Made by a program: the position numbers and the translations under genes
Assembly: GCA_963920665.1 (NCBI GenBank)
Contig: OY987270.1
Location: 11,930,019 to 11,994,018 of the forward strand
Reading direction: 5' to 3'
DNA: 64,000 nt
From: Straminergon stramineum
Taxonomy: Eukaryota; Streptophyta; Bryopsida; Hypnales; Calliergonaceae
In this document: piece by piece, positions 10,653 through 23,167 of the stretch
Layout: each line of letters opens with the position of its first letter
Numbering within the stretch: the stretch's first letter is position 1
Notes under the pieces: model-generated
The model's input: the letters and a program-made list of their open reading frames with translations, nothing else
What the model was told of the DNA's origin: nothing
Databases searched by the model: none

Positions 10653-13509
10653 ATTTCTTTGTCATTGCAAGCTTTACTTGCCTCCTAGTGACTTGATTTT
10701 ACTAGCCTCCTAGCAGCCTCCGAGTAGCCTTCTAGATGCCATTAGACGTTACCTATTTTCCAGTCGTAGGAGGAAAGTTAGGAACTTAGAACATGAATGT
10801 TTTAAACTTTTTCAAAAATATTGGCTATTTTCCAGAATGCCTGATTTCCAGTTATCACTTTCTTGTTTTCCACGAACAAAGATCAGTAACTTACTAAGCT
10901 TACCGGTGTACAGTTTCTTAAATGAACATTCAAATCAATTGTGGAGCCCAAATTAACCCCTCAATGTCAGGGGATCGTTTTAGAAGAAAATAGTCCAAAA
11001 AAGATTGTCTAGGGAAGGAGGGCCGGGGTGGACTGACCCCCTTGCTCATCCCCAAGTAAAAACCCTGAAATTTTTTATTTTACACTCATGATAAAATTTG
11101 AAAATTCTGAATTCATATTTGCAATCAGAGGCCCCAAATTAGCTAGGAGAGGTAGAGATGATGAATTAATGAAGCACAAAATAGGGGGTCTTTTTTTTTA
11201 CATGCATCCTTGGAATGACTTGGGGGGGACAAGTGAGGGGGTCAATCCACCCTGGCTAGAAGGAAAGCAGTGGACAGTAATTGACAATTTTTCTGAAACT
11301 TTTAATTGTAAGATCTTGAACTTATCTATACTATTTAGCACTTGACCAATTTTCACTGGAAAATTCTTCAAATTGAGTGAGATCTAAGGGTTCAAAGTTG
11401 GAATTTTTTATTTTTCACTGCGAAAATTCCAAGCAGCTGCACTTTGACTAATGAATTTGACATGTATGGAATTCAATTTTGATGGTTACTCCTTGTATTT
11501 GTCTTCTCATATAAGTTAGGAACGTGCTCAAAAAAATTCACTACAACTACACTTGTAGAACATATGCAAAATGGGATGATTGTAGGCACGGAGGCACCTA
11601 TTCAACAAAATCAGTTTACATTGGCAATTTTCCATGGATGAAGTTTGCATTCAAATCACTGACCTTGAAAAATCCAAATGGTGGAGACAATGATATAGAA
11701 GTATTTGACTATAAGAAACCATCCTTCCTAAAAAATGTCAAGATCTCAAAATTTGACAACTAAAATGAAGTTGCTGCCTTTTGTGCCTCATATAGTTGTG
11801 AGGCGAGCCGTTCAATTTTGGGTCACCCTTCACAATAGGAAGGGCAACCCTAACATCAGTCCCTCCATGCTCCATCCTCCACCCCTCTAAAGGTACCTCC
11901 TTGGCTTTATAGTCTCGATCTTCTGGTAGTTTGGGTGATGTTAGGCTTACCACCTGATTTGCAAAACGAAAACCCACTTTTTAGTCATGTAGGACCCTTG
12001 TCTTGAGCTTTGCCTCTTGGCCTTTGGACAAGATTCTAAATTTTCAATCCAAGTGTAAATGGATGTGCCTATATTGCCCTTCGAACAATGAAAACTACTT
12101 TGATCTTAATAACTTTTATACCATGAATCAAATAGGTCTTAAATTCATTGCCCCTAAAAGATACTCCTGGTCCACCCATGCTCAAAAAATTTCAGCCCCA
12201 AATACCCAAAATTCTACAAGTGGTGGCTTGACCAAAAACTATTATGAAAAAATATGTCATCAAAAAATATTGTTTGGTCTTTTAGGGGGGTAAACAAGAT
12301 AAGGCATGGACATTCTCATAATTTTTGTATATGGTATCCAAATTAGATGTATTCTTTGGTGCATGGAAATCTCCTTTCATTTGTCAATTAAAATTCCGTA
12401 GCTTGAAGTCACCTTTAGCACATTTTTGTTGATGGTTATTTAAAATTGAAAAGATTGGTTCATCACTTCATTTTTTATTACTCCTTAATAAGTTATTTGG
12501 CAATTGTTATGTAGTTTTTTTTTAACTTTTGTCAATCCTTCAAATAATCTTGGAAGTTGAATGCTTTTCTTCATTATACAAGAAATTGATTGTCATGACT
12601 CTCAACATGGCTTTCAATGAACTTATTATTTTTCATAGTGTCTATACTTTTCTATAAAGTTGTAGGAATGAATTTGAATTCCACCTTAATTTATTTAGTG
12701 GACATGTCTTGGGATCAAATTGTACAAGTATCTTTTCTTTGACTTTCTTTATGTTTAATTTTCCTTTGAATTTCAGCAAAATGGCTTTTAAAATTTTGTA
12801 ATAATAGAAATTGTACATAGTAGAAAAAATGACACTTTTAGGTGTTTCTACCTTATTTTTGAGGATGAAGTGTATCATTAGGACATTTGCACTAGAGGTT
12901 TTTTTCAAAGGACAATGAGGTTTGGAAGATGCTAAAATTTGAAAATTTTGTTTTGTGCATACAAATAAATTTAAAAGAACCATTTAAAAAAAATTCGTCT
13001 ATTTTGAAATTTGTAATTTTTGCTAAATGTGCTCTACAACTATATATGAGCTATTAATAGTCTCATGACAAATTTTTAGCACTATAGGACCAAGTCACTC
13101 AAACTTGAATAATTTTTTAAGTATAACATGCCACACTTGTGGTAAGGTAAATTACAAAACAATTGTGAAGCTTTGACTTGTTTGCATTTTCCTATTGTAA
13201 TTTCTACTCATGAAGTTTAATATATCCCATATGAATTGATAATCTACTTTTACATAAATTTTGCAGAAGGAATGTGAACACATTGGCTACAATATTTTAT
13301 TCTCTTCTACAAGCCTCATAGATTTGTGCAAATTTAATTACTTGAGCCATGAGATTTAAGATATACTTTGAATACATGACTTATGCCAATCATCCAAATG
13401 TTCCATGTTTATTGTTACTTTACGTGAAGAGACTATGATGCTGATGCATATAATTATGATAAATTCTAGTATGCTTAACCCGTAATAAGCGTCCAGACTC
13501 ATCTCCAAA
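10653..13509. other. Gene-poor AT-rich repeat region
   Basis: Downstream of PIGF. No gene was recognised. A TIR pair at 11022-11056 / 11219-11256 marks a short foldback element. The rest is AT-rich sequence with only short chance ORFs. Confidence 0.5.
11022..11256. mobile_element. Short MITE-like foldback element
   Basis: A 35-bp arm at 11022-11056 (GCCGGGGTGGACTGACCCCC...) is repeated in inverted orientation at 11219-11256 with a few mismatches. The roughly 235-bp length, inverted ends and lack of coding capacity fit a MITE. No target duplication could be recognised. Confidence 0.5.
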
Positions 13510-14070
13510 ATTGATGATTTCAGAAAAATCATTGTAATGTACTATTTGGAAGAATATTTTGGAATTGAGATGCAAATAAAAATTGTAGAGTTTGAGTTGT
13601 AGATTCCATATGGATAGATTCACCAATGCTATCACTAGTATATTTTTTTTAATTTTGAAAGGGAATATTCTAAATTCCTTCTAAATTCAATTACAAGTAA
13701 AATATTATCATTTTTTGAGTAGATTTTGTTGGAATAGATTTGAAATGAAGTTCTCTTGACATGGTACGTTTTTGGAGTTTTTGTGTTCTTTGATTTTATA
13801 ACCTCACTTTTGCAATTCCAAGTTTGAACTAGAGTCAACCCAAGTCAACCACTTGACATACTTCCTCATCTATAATTTTAGAAAAATACATGCTCTAGTA
13901 ACACCAAATCAAACCCTTGGATAGGACCACAACTTCATAAAGTATCTCTGAAAATCAAGATGACTTTCAATCAAGCTGTAATGAGAAAGAAATCTGATTA
14001 TCAATTTGTACATTGTCTAGAAAGTTCGATGTTGAAGTGCTCTAGGGTTAAATAATTGATGTTGATTCAA
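13510..14070. repeat. Left arm of a diverged 560-bp inverted repeat
   Basis: This stretch matches 16860-17430 in inverted orientation at roughly 80% identity by eye. Matching landmarks include ATTATCATTTTTTGAG, AATTCCTTCTAAATT and TCTCTTGACATG. The arms enclose 2.8 kb of AT-rich DNA. It could be the remains of a large-TIR (Mutator-like or foldback) transposon or two inverted copies of one dispersed repeat. Confidence 0.6.
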
Positions 14071-16859
14071 AATATCATATTGACAATTTGACCATGAACC
14101 CACGGGCTCATTCACAACTCATCTAATTTTAAATCATATAGCCCCCCAAACCAACAAGTTTATAAAAAAAATGCAATGAACTTTGCAAGTAAAAGAAGTA
14201 CAAACTCTAAGAAAAGTGTGACCTCAAATTCCATAGTAGACCACCCACTACTAAAACAACCACTACCACTACCATTTTCCTCCCAATGGCCCAAGATTAG
14301 GCTTGTAAGTTGGAACCACACCTACTCACCAAATTTTAGCTTCAATATCATTGTGAGGCTCCTGCTCATTACTCCGAGTCTTAGCAACAATTGACCCTCT
14401 TCCACAAAAATGGCCACCACCACCGATTAAGAAAAAATTGAACCTAAGAAAGGGCCTCTTCATAATGCAAAAGTTTGGATAGAAAAGATCCTATCAACTC
14501 ACTAATTGTGCCATGATTTGCATGATGGGTTCAAATATTCATCATGATTACCTAATCTATCTCCATAATCTCATTTTCATTAACGAAACCATATTCAAGA
14601 TTCCTTGGCTTAGTTATGGAGGATGGCTAGCACATACCTCCCACCAATTTCCACATGCCAATTGACCACTATCAACTCTTGGTGGTCCTAAGTGGTCATA
14701 CTAATGAGGATGTGGACAATCTAATACTCACTTTAAGTAATACTAAAACTAGTAAGAAAACCCAAAGTTCCTTGATGGGTTCAATTCTCTTGTAATGTCA
14801 ATTTTCTTCTAAGTGGCCCAAGACCAAGCTTGTTGGAGGTTTGACTTAGCCCTGCACTTGCTCATCAAATTTGATCCTCAAATTTTCCATGGTACTTCCA
14901 TTCACACCTCCCAAAGTTATTGTAATCCTTAACCTAAATCTTTCCCACAAGTAAGTGGGATACCTACTCAACAAATTTGTAAAGTTATTTCCCTCACCTC
15001 ACTTCTATGGTTGTCTAAAAACTCTCATGATTCATAATCTCTTACCTCCTAAGGAAGAGAGACAAGCCAACTCAATGAGAACATACCAAAACAAGTGAAA
15101 GTGAGCACAAAAAAACTAATTTCCTATACTAAAACCCTTAGTTTACTAATTTCATCCATTAAAACTTCATCCCTACACTCATTTATTGTAAATTGCATTA
15201 AATAATTTAATGGAAATGACATTAATTTATTGTAAATCTCTCTACTTTATTGCTTTTTATCTATTTTAGAGTGTCTACCAATAAGTTAGTGCTCTAATAA
15301 TATTAGGACTCTCCTAATTAGTTGGATATTTTTGTATTTGCATTTTTTATTTCCAATTTATTTTTAATATCATTTCCTACTTATACTATTTTCTTTCTAC
15401 TTCTCCCCATTTTACCATTTGCCTAATTTGTTCAATTTTCCAAATCTTAATTAAAATCTTTTTCATTTAGAACTCCCATTTTTCCTTAGAATTTTCTCAT
15501 CATTCTCTCCTAATTGAATTTCCTAAATTTTGCACCAAGATCCCAAAGTTACTATTGCTTCTAATGGGAAACTCATTAATTTGCAGTTATGGATTAGTCC
15601 TTCTTACTAATAATTCCTAACTTGCAATTTCACCCAAATTGTCTAAATTTTTCTAATTCTAAATTGAGAGTCAATGTGGTTGCTCACAACAGCTATACCA
15701 AATAAGTTTCATCAAGTTGCAAGGATTCTTGCTTTGGATGTCTTTAGGATTTAGCAAGAATAAATGTGTAAAAATTTGCATAAAAAATCAAATTGCAATC
15801 ACAATACAATTTGCATTTAATATAAAAGATCAAATTTTCATTCTTTTGTTTTGACTTATTTGATTTTGCATTTACAAAGTAGGATTTCCCAAGTTGAATT
15901 ATTTACGCATTTCAAAGTTCCAAGTAGTGTAGTTGTATCCATTCACTACTATATTATACACTATCTTATAATACTAATCCTTTTTTTGTAATAATGAAAG
16001 TATTAAAGATTTGGCAACAATTTTTTAATACATGTTATGATCAAATGATTTTATATTGAGTGTTCCACGTGTCTTCTAAAGTGCAAATCAGATAGATGTG
16101 GCTATTTATCACAATTAAGGGATTAAAGATTAAAAATTAGGAATTTGCAATAGATACAAAGTGCTACATATAAATAAAGATAGGCTTTATAGAGAAGGAA
16201 GATTTCTTGTGCAACTACCTTGTCCTCTCTATGTATTTAGATTTGTACAAGAATAACTTGGAATTCAATAGATTCAATGAAAACATTAGATGAGATTTGG
16301 GCCAAATAGAAAATTGCAAGTTCTCAGTAGTGGGGAACTCCTTGAAATACACCACTACAGTAGTGTTGATGTGGTTAGGGGATGGCCCCGTTAGATTTTT
16401 GGAATATCCGGGCCAAATTTTTTTATAATTTTTTTAGTATTTATGACGACTGACAACAATCAACCATGCCCTCACTATTGCGGGAACAACACGGGGAATA
16501 AGCTTGAAACAACCCCTTATTTCCCCAAATCTTCCCTAATGGTTCAATATCTTTGGTCTTTGATCTAGTTAATTTCAAATTGCTATAAAAATATCATTTT
16601 TAGATTTTTTTTAATCTGCAAAGTGTATAATAAACTACATTTCTTGTGCTTCATTTCAATAGTGAAATAAAAGCAAGTGAAATCATCTTCACTCGAGAAT
16701 CAAGTTTGAAGTACATTTCTAAAGGGGACAAGTAATTCACGACACTAATAATGAAATTTAGCATTTGCAACACTAATTACAAACTCTAACACTAAATGGT
16801 AGCAACACCTCTAATGCTACCAACACTAAAACAATGTCATCATGAACACTAATTATCTA
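14071..16859. other. AT-rich interior between inverted-repeat arms
   Basis: No coding sequence was recognised. About 15.70-15.83 kb resembles 3.9-4.1 kb, and 16.24-16.70 kb resembles 58.96-59.19 kb, so the interior contains at least two dispersed repeat families. If the flanking arms are transposon ends, their transposase is absent or unrecognisable. Confidence 0.45.
16240..16700. repeat. Dispersed repeat, copy also at 58.96-59.19 kb
   Basis: Shared landmarks in the same order are ATTTAGATTTGTACAAGAA / ATTAGATTTGCACAAGAA, AATTCAATAGATTCAATGAAAA / AATTCAGTAAATTCAATGAAAA, TCTTTGATCTAGTTAATTTCAAATTGCTATAAAAAT and its counterpart, and a closing GAAATCATCTT. This copy is longer in its first part; the one at 58.96 kb lacks about 200 bp. 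The element type is unknown. Confidence 0.55.
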
Positions 16860-17430
16860 ATAAATTTTCACCAAAGAGCCTAACCCCTAATTGCTTCGAC
16901 GTCTACTTTTGGGACAATGAATAGATTAAAACTCAAATTTCATCCTCATTATTTCATGGATGAAAGTCATCCTAATTTGTAGAGACACTTTATCAAGTTG
17001 TTGTCCTATCTAATGGTTGGATTTGGTTTTATTAGAGTACATATTTTTCTAAAACTACAAATGTGGATGTATATTAGGTGGTTGACCAAGCCAAAATTGC
17101 ATTGACTCTAGTTAAAAACTAGATTTGTAAAAATTAGGTCATAGCTTTTAATAACACAAAAGATCATCATGTCAAGAGAATCTCATTTCAAATCCATTCC
17201 AACAAATTATGCTCAAAAAATGATAATATTTTGCCTTGTAATCAAATTTAGAAGGAATTTTGTAATTCCCCTTTTGAAATTTATAAAAGACTATTGGTGA
17301 TAGCATTGGAGAATCTAACCTTACAGATGGAATCTACAATTTAAAATCTACAACTTTTATTTCTATATCAATTCCTACATATTCTTTCAAATGGCATTTT
17401 ATAATGATTTTTCTCAAATCGTCTATTCTA
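16860..17430. repeat. Right arm of the diverged 560-bp inverted repeat
   Basis: Inverted partner of 13510-14070. The similarity runs from about 17430 inwards to about 16860 and then stops on both sides at matching points. Confidence 0.6.
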
Positions 17431-18060
17431 GAGAAGACTCTATATGTTTAGAGGCTAAATTAGGACCAAGATAGTTCACCCTCTACATCCGTATTCAACA
17501 TGAATACTAATTTTCAAATAAAATGAGAAGGTACATAATACTAGAGGCACTAGAACTCCCCATAGAACAAACTACAATAGAACTACCACCCCATTGGGAT
17601 TGAACATTTCAAATTTTCAAAATCCTGAAAGTAAGGTAGAAGCACCCAAATGTAACACGAGTTGTTCACAGACACCTAAAAAACAACCTAAATTCAAAGG
17701 CTTGTAGCCCCAATGTAGACAAGTGGGGTTCCAAGAAGTTGTCACTCTTTTAAGAAGTAGCCAATCACCAGCACTTGATTCAAGTTTAGAGTGCGTCTCT
17801 TTTGGGTGTTTCTATGCCCGCTTTTGTGTTAATTTAGTGTCCCCAATAGGTACATCTACAAAGTTGTTTTCAAAAATTCGTATAATATTCATACAAACTC
17901 AAAAAAATACCAAACCAATTTTGTTGGTTTCTTAAACCCTTTCCTAACACATGCACATCATTTTTTTTCATAAAATGCACCTTCTTTATCAAGAGATCTG
18001 AAATAAGTCACATTTAGGTGCTTCTACCTTAGCCAAGATGGGTTAGAGGAGGTGCACCTT
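17431..18060. other. AT-rich intergenic sequence
   Basis: No gene or clear element was seen. The motif ACATTTAGGTGCTTCTACCTTA near 18008 recurs in diverged form near 12834 and, inverted, near 17630, which suggests more dispersed repeat debris. Confidence 0.35.
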
Positions 18061-18406
18061 TAGAGCATCACCACCCATCTTGCAAAATGTGGGGCCATCC
18101 AATTTGCAAGCCAAACCGCCCCTTCAATAGCATGCTATAAGTTCCCAAATTTGGACTGCTTTGCAAGGTCCATCCAATGGGCTATAGCGCTAGAGGTCCA
18201 TGCTATGGGAAAAAGTGCTAATGTTCTTATCTCATGTGGTTTGCAAGCCACTCTTTGGCTTGCAAAACACCCCCATTTTGCAAGCCACCCAAGACTTTTG
18301 GCCTGGCCTCTTAACAAGTTCATCTGTTTTGCAAGACGGATGGGACACTTTTGCAAGCTGCCTTGGACAAGTCATCTGTTTTGCAAGACGGGTGGTGATG
18401 CTCTTA
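18061..18406. mobile_element. MITE with AGAGCATCACCACCC terminal inverted repeats
   Basis: The left end AGAGCATCACCACCCATCTT (18063 on) is inverted at the right end, RC of AAGACGGGTGGTGATGCTCT, a TIR of about 27 bp. The roughly 345-bp interior has no coding capacity but repeats the heptamer TTGCAAG or TTGCAAA about nine times. It sits about 460 bp upstream of the start codon of the 2OG oxygenase gene, so it may contribute to that promoter region. The TIR start resembles the GAGCATC-type ends of known plant MITEs. Confidence 0.7.
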
Positions 18407-18869
18407 CTCCAGGCCCGGGCCCGGGCCAACAGAGCACCAAGTCAAGAATGTGCTCACCGGACATGACAACCGATGTAACCGCATGTTCTCAACTCGGATA
18501 TCAATCAAAGCCATGCCGTCGTCGTCGTCGTCGTCTCCTTCACAAGTTCGCACGATGCATTGTTCTCTTGTCGATTTTGATGCTGGCCATGGTGTCAATG
18601 CCATCTTGTTCCTCTCCGCGAGGTCCCGCATCTTTCACTCTTTTCCAGATTGGTCGATGATGCGCACTTCTTGTTTCTAAGTGTCCGATTGATTGTGTAT
18701 GTGAATTTTTTCTCTAATTTTTCCTGTTGTTTTGGGAGTGTGTGTGGAGTTAGGGTTGCACTTTTCGTTCCAATGGGGTGGGAGTTCTAGTTCGTGGGGG
18801 TAGTCGGATTGGATGAGAGGGTGAGTAGGAGTGGTGTTAGGGTTTCCAGTTTGCGGTGGGTTCGAAGAG
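18407..18869 (+). promoter_or_regulatory. Probable promoter and leader of the 2OG oxygenase gene
   Basis: GC content rises sharply here. There is a perfect 16-bp palindrome GGCCCGGGCCCGGGCC at 18412-18427 and a (GTC)n microsatellite at about 18517-18536. The TSS and any leader intron are not identifiable by eye. Confidence 0.4.
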
Positions 18870-21800
18870 ATGAAAGAGCCAACTCCGACTTCAGGAGAGG
18901 TGGTCCTGAGTAGCAGGAAGAGGTTGAAGCCACCGAGTAGCAACAATGGGCAGCCATCGAGGCGGCCGACGCGGGAGGACGAATTGACGGGGAGAGCGGA
19001 GGGGGTTTCTATGCCGCGCCTTCTCAAAACGGCCAATGTGAACCATAAGTCGGAATGTTACGAGGATTTGGAAGAGCTGGAGTATCCGGCAGCATTGTAT
19101 AGTACCATGGAGCAGCATTTGCCTCCCAACTTCTTGCACGCCTCGCGCGAGAAGAAGCTGGCGTTGCTGGACAGAATCTTGTCCAAGTATCGTCCCAATG
19201 GAGAGCGCGCCAAGGTAATCTTTTCAAATTTTTGACGGGAACTTTAATTAGGGGGTTTCTGGGGTGACCGTGGAGTGCTTTCGTTGACAGGTGGTTTGAA
19301 TAAATCAAGCAGGATAGAACTAGCTGCATCAGGATAAGGGAAGGAGCTACTTGCATTGGGCAGGGGTTGATCATTGCTTCTTTTGCCTTTCTTTAGTTCT
19401 TGCCAATTTTGAGTTTCGAAGCTAAAAGGACAGGCCCATGGATAATTTACAGAGGCATCATTCGGGAGTTGCCTGGTCAAATGTTGAAGTCTCATGTAAT
19501 TTTATGCATCGCATATTAGTCCTAGGATTAATCAGGGGTTTAGACAGTCTCGCATCTTCGGTATTGTCTTGGGCTTTACATTGAACCATTCGAACAAGGT
19601 TACAATTGGCCTAGGCATGAGACTTGAGTTTTCACACGTGGGTGTGGAGTATCACTTGCCCTCAGATGCATTTAGATCTGTGTGCCGATTTGGCTAACTC
19701 AATGCTAATTTCTTCACATTATTTTTTGAAACCTGAGAAGGGTTTTCTTTCGAAAGTATTATGGATGGAAGTTTGGTGGCAAATATGGGCGTTACTGACT
19801 GCTGGAGTTGGTGCTGCTTTTGCCGCCCTTGCCCCTTATCTAGTGGCTTCGTATATACCACTACCGTGCTAATATGAGTTTTTATAAGTACGCCAGAGGT
19901 TGTTAATCGATCAACTAGTCTTGTAGTCTCTTTAATATCACCACTGACTATTTTGCTTGACTATGCTCGCAGAAACATCGGGAGTACAGGGAGAGAATAA
20001 GACATAATTATCAGGTCTGTACGCAACGTGACTTTTATTTTGCTCTTTGTCTTAAATTTTTTTGTGATGAATGTAATGGTCTTCATATTATGTGCCGTCG
20101 TATGGATACACTAACATATTTATCACGTTAATGCAGCCACTGCATGATGAGCTCTACACTCTTGATCCTGAGCGCTTTTTTGTGAGTTCCTTCTTGGATG
20201 CGGTCAAGGATGGCTCCGAAGTTGCACTGCGTCGCATTCTGACCGAACACTCTCCAGGAGTTTTCACGTTCAATATGTTGAAACCTTCCTTCTGTGCGAA
20301 GATGTTGGAAGAGGTTTGTACCCATCTGTTTGCAGTTTGGAGCCCTGATTTAATTTGATGCAGTATTGTCTTAGCGTCAAAGGTGCATACGTAGCAATAT
20401 TTTGATTTCCTCGTAGAATTTAACTTTGTTATATCATATTTATTTTTTGAGTGTGAATGTTATGGAATATTATGGTTATGGTTGGTCCTGATATTTTATG
20501 TACCAATCGGGCATCAAGTAATTATGCTGATAAACTTGTGTTTGGTGGGTCCACCCAGGTAGAACATTTTGAGAGATGGGCACAGGACGCAAGAGTGAAG
20601 GTGATGCGTCCTAATACTATGAACAACTACGGAGCTGTTCTTGATGATATTGGAATGGAGGGCATGTTGAACCACCTTATGCTTCGCTACCTCAAATCCA
20701 TGGCTGCTGGTGCCCTCCCTTGGCCCATTTTAGTCTAACCGATCTCTTATTTCTACTTTTCTGTTGCTATTATTTCGGTTCTGCTTTCCTCACTGACTTT
20801 TGCATTACCGGTATTGGCAGTGTTGTTCCTTAATGTTGGTGGATCTTCTTTGGACACTCACCATGGTTTTGTTGTGGAATATGCAATGGATCGTGATCTC
20901 GATCTTGGTGCGTCTGCGTCACCTTTCAACTTTTACGTGTTTATTACAACCAGAACAGTGTCGGTCTCTATTTCTGTCAGGTTGCACTTTTAGTTGTCAC
21001 TCGGTGAAGATAGTAGGTGAAACACGGTGCTTTGAATTTTGCACTTGTGAATAGCATGGATACATGTAGAATCTACAATCCTTCTTTACCGTCAAAATGA
21101 TTTTTCGAGTCATTTTTTAGTTTGGGTCTACTAGATGCTTTGGTGGCTGAGCTTGTATCTACCCTCGTGGAAAAAACAGGCTTTCATGTTGATGACTCAG
21201 AGGTCACACTGAACGTTTGCCTTGGCAAGGAGTTTGATGGAGGAGAGCTCTTCTTCCGTGGTGTTCGCTGTGACAAGCATGTGAATGGCGAGGCTCGGCC
21301 TGAGGTAGTATTGTACAATTTTATGCACTCTCAGTCGAAATGATTCATTGTAAACACCTCTAAACATGGTGGGTAAGCCACCACCTTGTCAACGATTAAC
21401 TGGACTTGGGCGTTAAATCTCATTTTATTGTGTCTGGCAGGAGGTATTGGAGTATTCACATGTACCCGGTCATGCCATACTGCATGCGGGTCGCCATCGA
21501 CATGGTGCAAAGGCTATTACCTCTGGCCAGCGAACAAATCTGATTATATGGTGTCGCAGGTGATATTCTTTTTTACTGGACTGCTTTTCTTGAGTCATGA
21601 AAAAAAATATAAACGGATACCAAAGCAATTACTCTGGGTTTCTCTTTGGGTTAATTAGAAAGGAAGTCTTACCTTGTTTAACCCCCAAGTGCTTAACCCC
21701 TGGTACATTTTCCTAAAATCTAATGACCAATGAGAGCAACTTAGAATATTTATTTAGTAGTGACCTTCAAACAAAAGTTGTAAACTAGGACCTACAGATG

Positions 21801-22262
21801 CTATCTGTACGGTTGGATCACTAACCAGTATTTATCGATATCTTTGAAACTAAAAGTCCATATTTCCTTATATATATATATATGTATATTGAGTATTAGT
21901 GATTTTCCCAAGATTGTTTGCTGTAATTTTAAATTTAAATCTCCAACTATTGTTATTTTCTGAAGATTTTATATTATGAAAGACCATTTTCTGAATTGGA
22001 AAGTCATTTTTTGAGGTGAAACAGCTTCCACTTTTGACTGTTTGGGGTTCTTGTTCTGCAATGTCTTTCCTTACTCATCGATTCTTTTGCAAGTTGTACT
22101 CGACATCAATTACCTTCATTAACCCTCAATTGTGACAGCTCTGAGTTTCGGGAGCTCAAGAAGTATCAGCGTGATTTCTCAAGTTGGTGTGGAGAGTGCT
22201 TACTGCGGAAGAAAGAAAGAGGTCGTCGACTGTCTAGTGCCAAACGTCAACTGGCGTCTTGA
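18870..22262 (+). CDS. Fe(II)/2-oxoglutarate-dependent oxygenase (PKHD/P4H-like)
   Basis: Plant member of the prolyl-4-hydroxylase-like 2OG dioxygenases, of the type I recall from Arabidopsis At3g18210. Exons are 18870-19214, 19973-20014, 20137-20313, 20559-20709, 20821-20907, 21180-21304, 21441-21559 and 22139-22262: 1,170 bp, 389 residues, all phases consistent. The double-stranded beta-helix shows HHGFVVEYAMDRDLDLGFHVDD, where the HxD iron ligands are H270 and D272, then ELFFRGVRC, then GRHRHGAKAITSGQR, with H330 as distal iron ligand and R340 ten residues later as the likely 2OG-binding base. The C-terminal tail ends in a basic run (KKERGRRLSSAKR). The N-terminal 110 residues are low-complexity and basic, possibly nuclear-targeting. 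The substrate is unknown. Intron 1 contains a short transaldolase-like relic at 19789-19842. The in-frame GTG further upstream is not needed; 18870 is the first ATG. Confidence 0.9.
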
Positions 22263-23093
22263 TATGTCGCCGTCATGTTCTTCATACTTTGTACATTGTA
22301 TTGATTGCTGAGTGAAAAGTTTGAAGCCCGTTTCTCTTGCAAGAAATTAGCATTTCAGCGAAGTTCTGCCATTAAAATTTGTGTGTACATTGATATAAGA
22401 CTATTCTAGTGGCGACATTCCTCTTTCGTGGCAATTCTTCGCGTGCTTCAGTAATCCATTTATCTATTCCAAACAATGTCCCACAAGGCCACAACTGAAT
22501 TATTACTTTGTATATTTTGCATTCATCAATTCTGGGCATCTCCTTTGTCTTGTAGCTGTTCACAAATGGAACTTGTGCCTCTCTTTACCTGTTTCTATCT
22601 TCTGGGCTATATGAACCTTCCCTTACCCCGGAAAGATGAGACCTGTCACTTACGTACTTTGCCAACAGGAATCTTGAAAGTCTTCATTGGTGTGTTCTTT
22701 ATTTCAATTATTAATCTTGAAAGTCATCCATTGGCCATTTTTGGAGCTTGGTGGCCTTCCAAGTGTAACCAATCTAGAGATGTCTGCCTTGACTTTAAAG
22801 GTGGTGTTAAAGATGTTAAGACCATCCCTATACTAAAATTATTCTGGGCATGATTCTACCACATCTTTAATGGAGTATACATTTCACCTTTGACACAAAA
22901 ATTTGTAGAATACATAGATATATTTTAGTCCCCTAAAAGTTTCCTCCATTTCCTTGTAGCCATTCCATTCTTGAATCTCTTCCCTACTCTTTCTATTCCC
23001 TTCAACAGCTCTAAAGTATGTAAACCTATGTATATTCATCAAAAGTAATAATATTCATAATGATTTAAGAGATACTCGCATTTTTTTAACAAG
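22263..23093. other. 3' flank of 2OG oxygenase gene, intergenic
   Basis: Presumed 3' UTR and intergenic sequence. A 125-codon open frame at 22476-22853 has no recognisable domain and an unlikely composition, so it was not called. Nothing else was seen. Confidence 0.5.
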
Positions 23094-23167
23094 AGAAATT
23101 GAGGAGTCGAGTCATTTGATTCGCAATTTGCCTGTCTTCGCCTAAGCTTGAGAGGTGAATGCATCTC
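23094..23167. repeat. Diverged outermost piece of the palindrome's left arm
   Basis: About 73 bp match, inverted, 38894-38966 on the other side with seven mismatches, much more than in the main arms. It is separated from the main arm by the insertion at 23168-23563. Further out the flanks are unrelated. Confidence 0.75.

Noticed and set aside
11524..12293. Short frames in AT-rich DNA (79 and 96 codons)
   Set aside because: Lys/Asn/Phe-rich, no homology recognised, typical of chance frames in AT-rich repeats.
22476..22853. 125-codon frame after the 2OG oxygenase gene
   Set aside because: Composition is unlike neighbouring exons and no domain or plausible splice partner was found.
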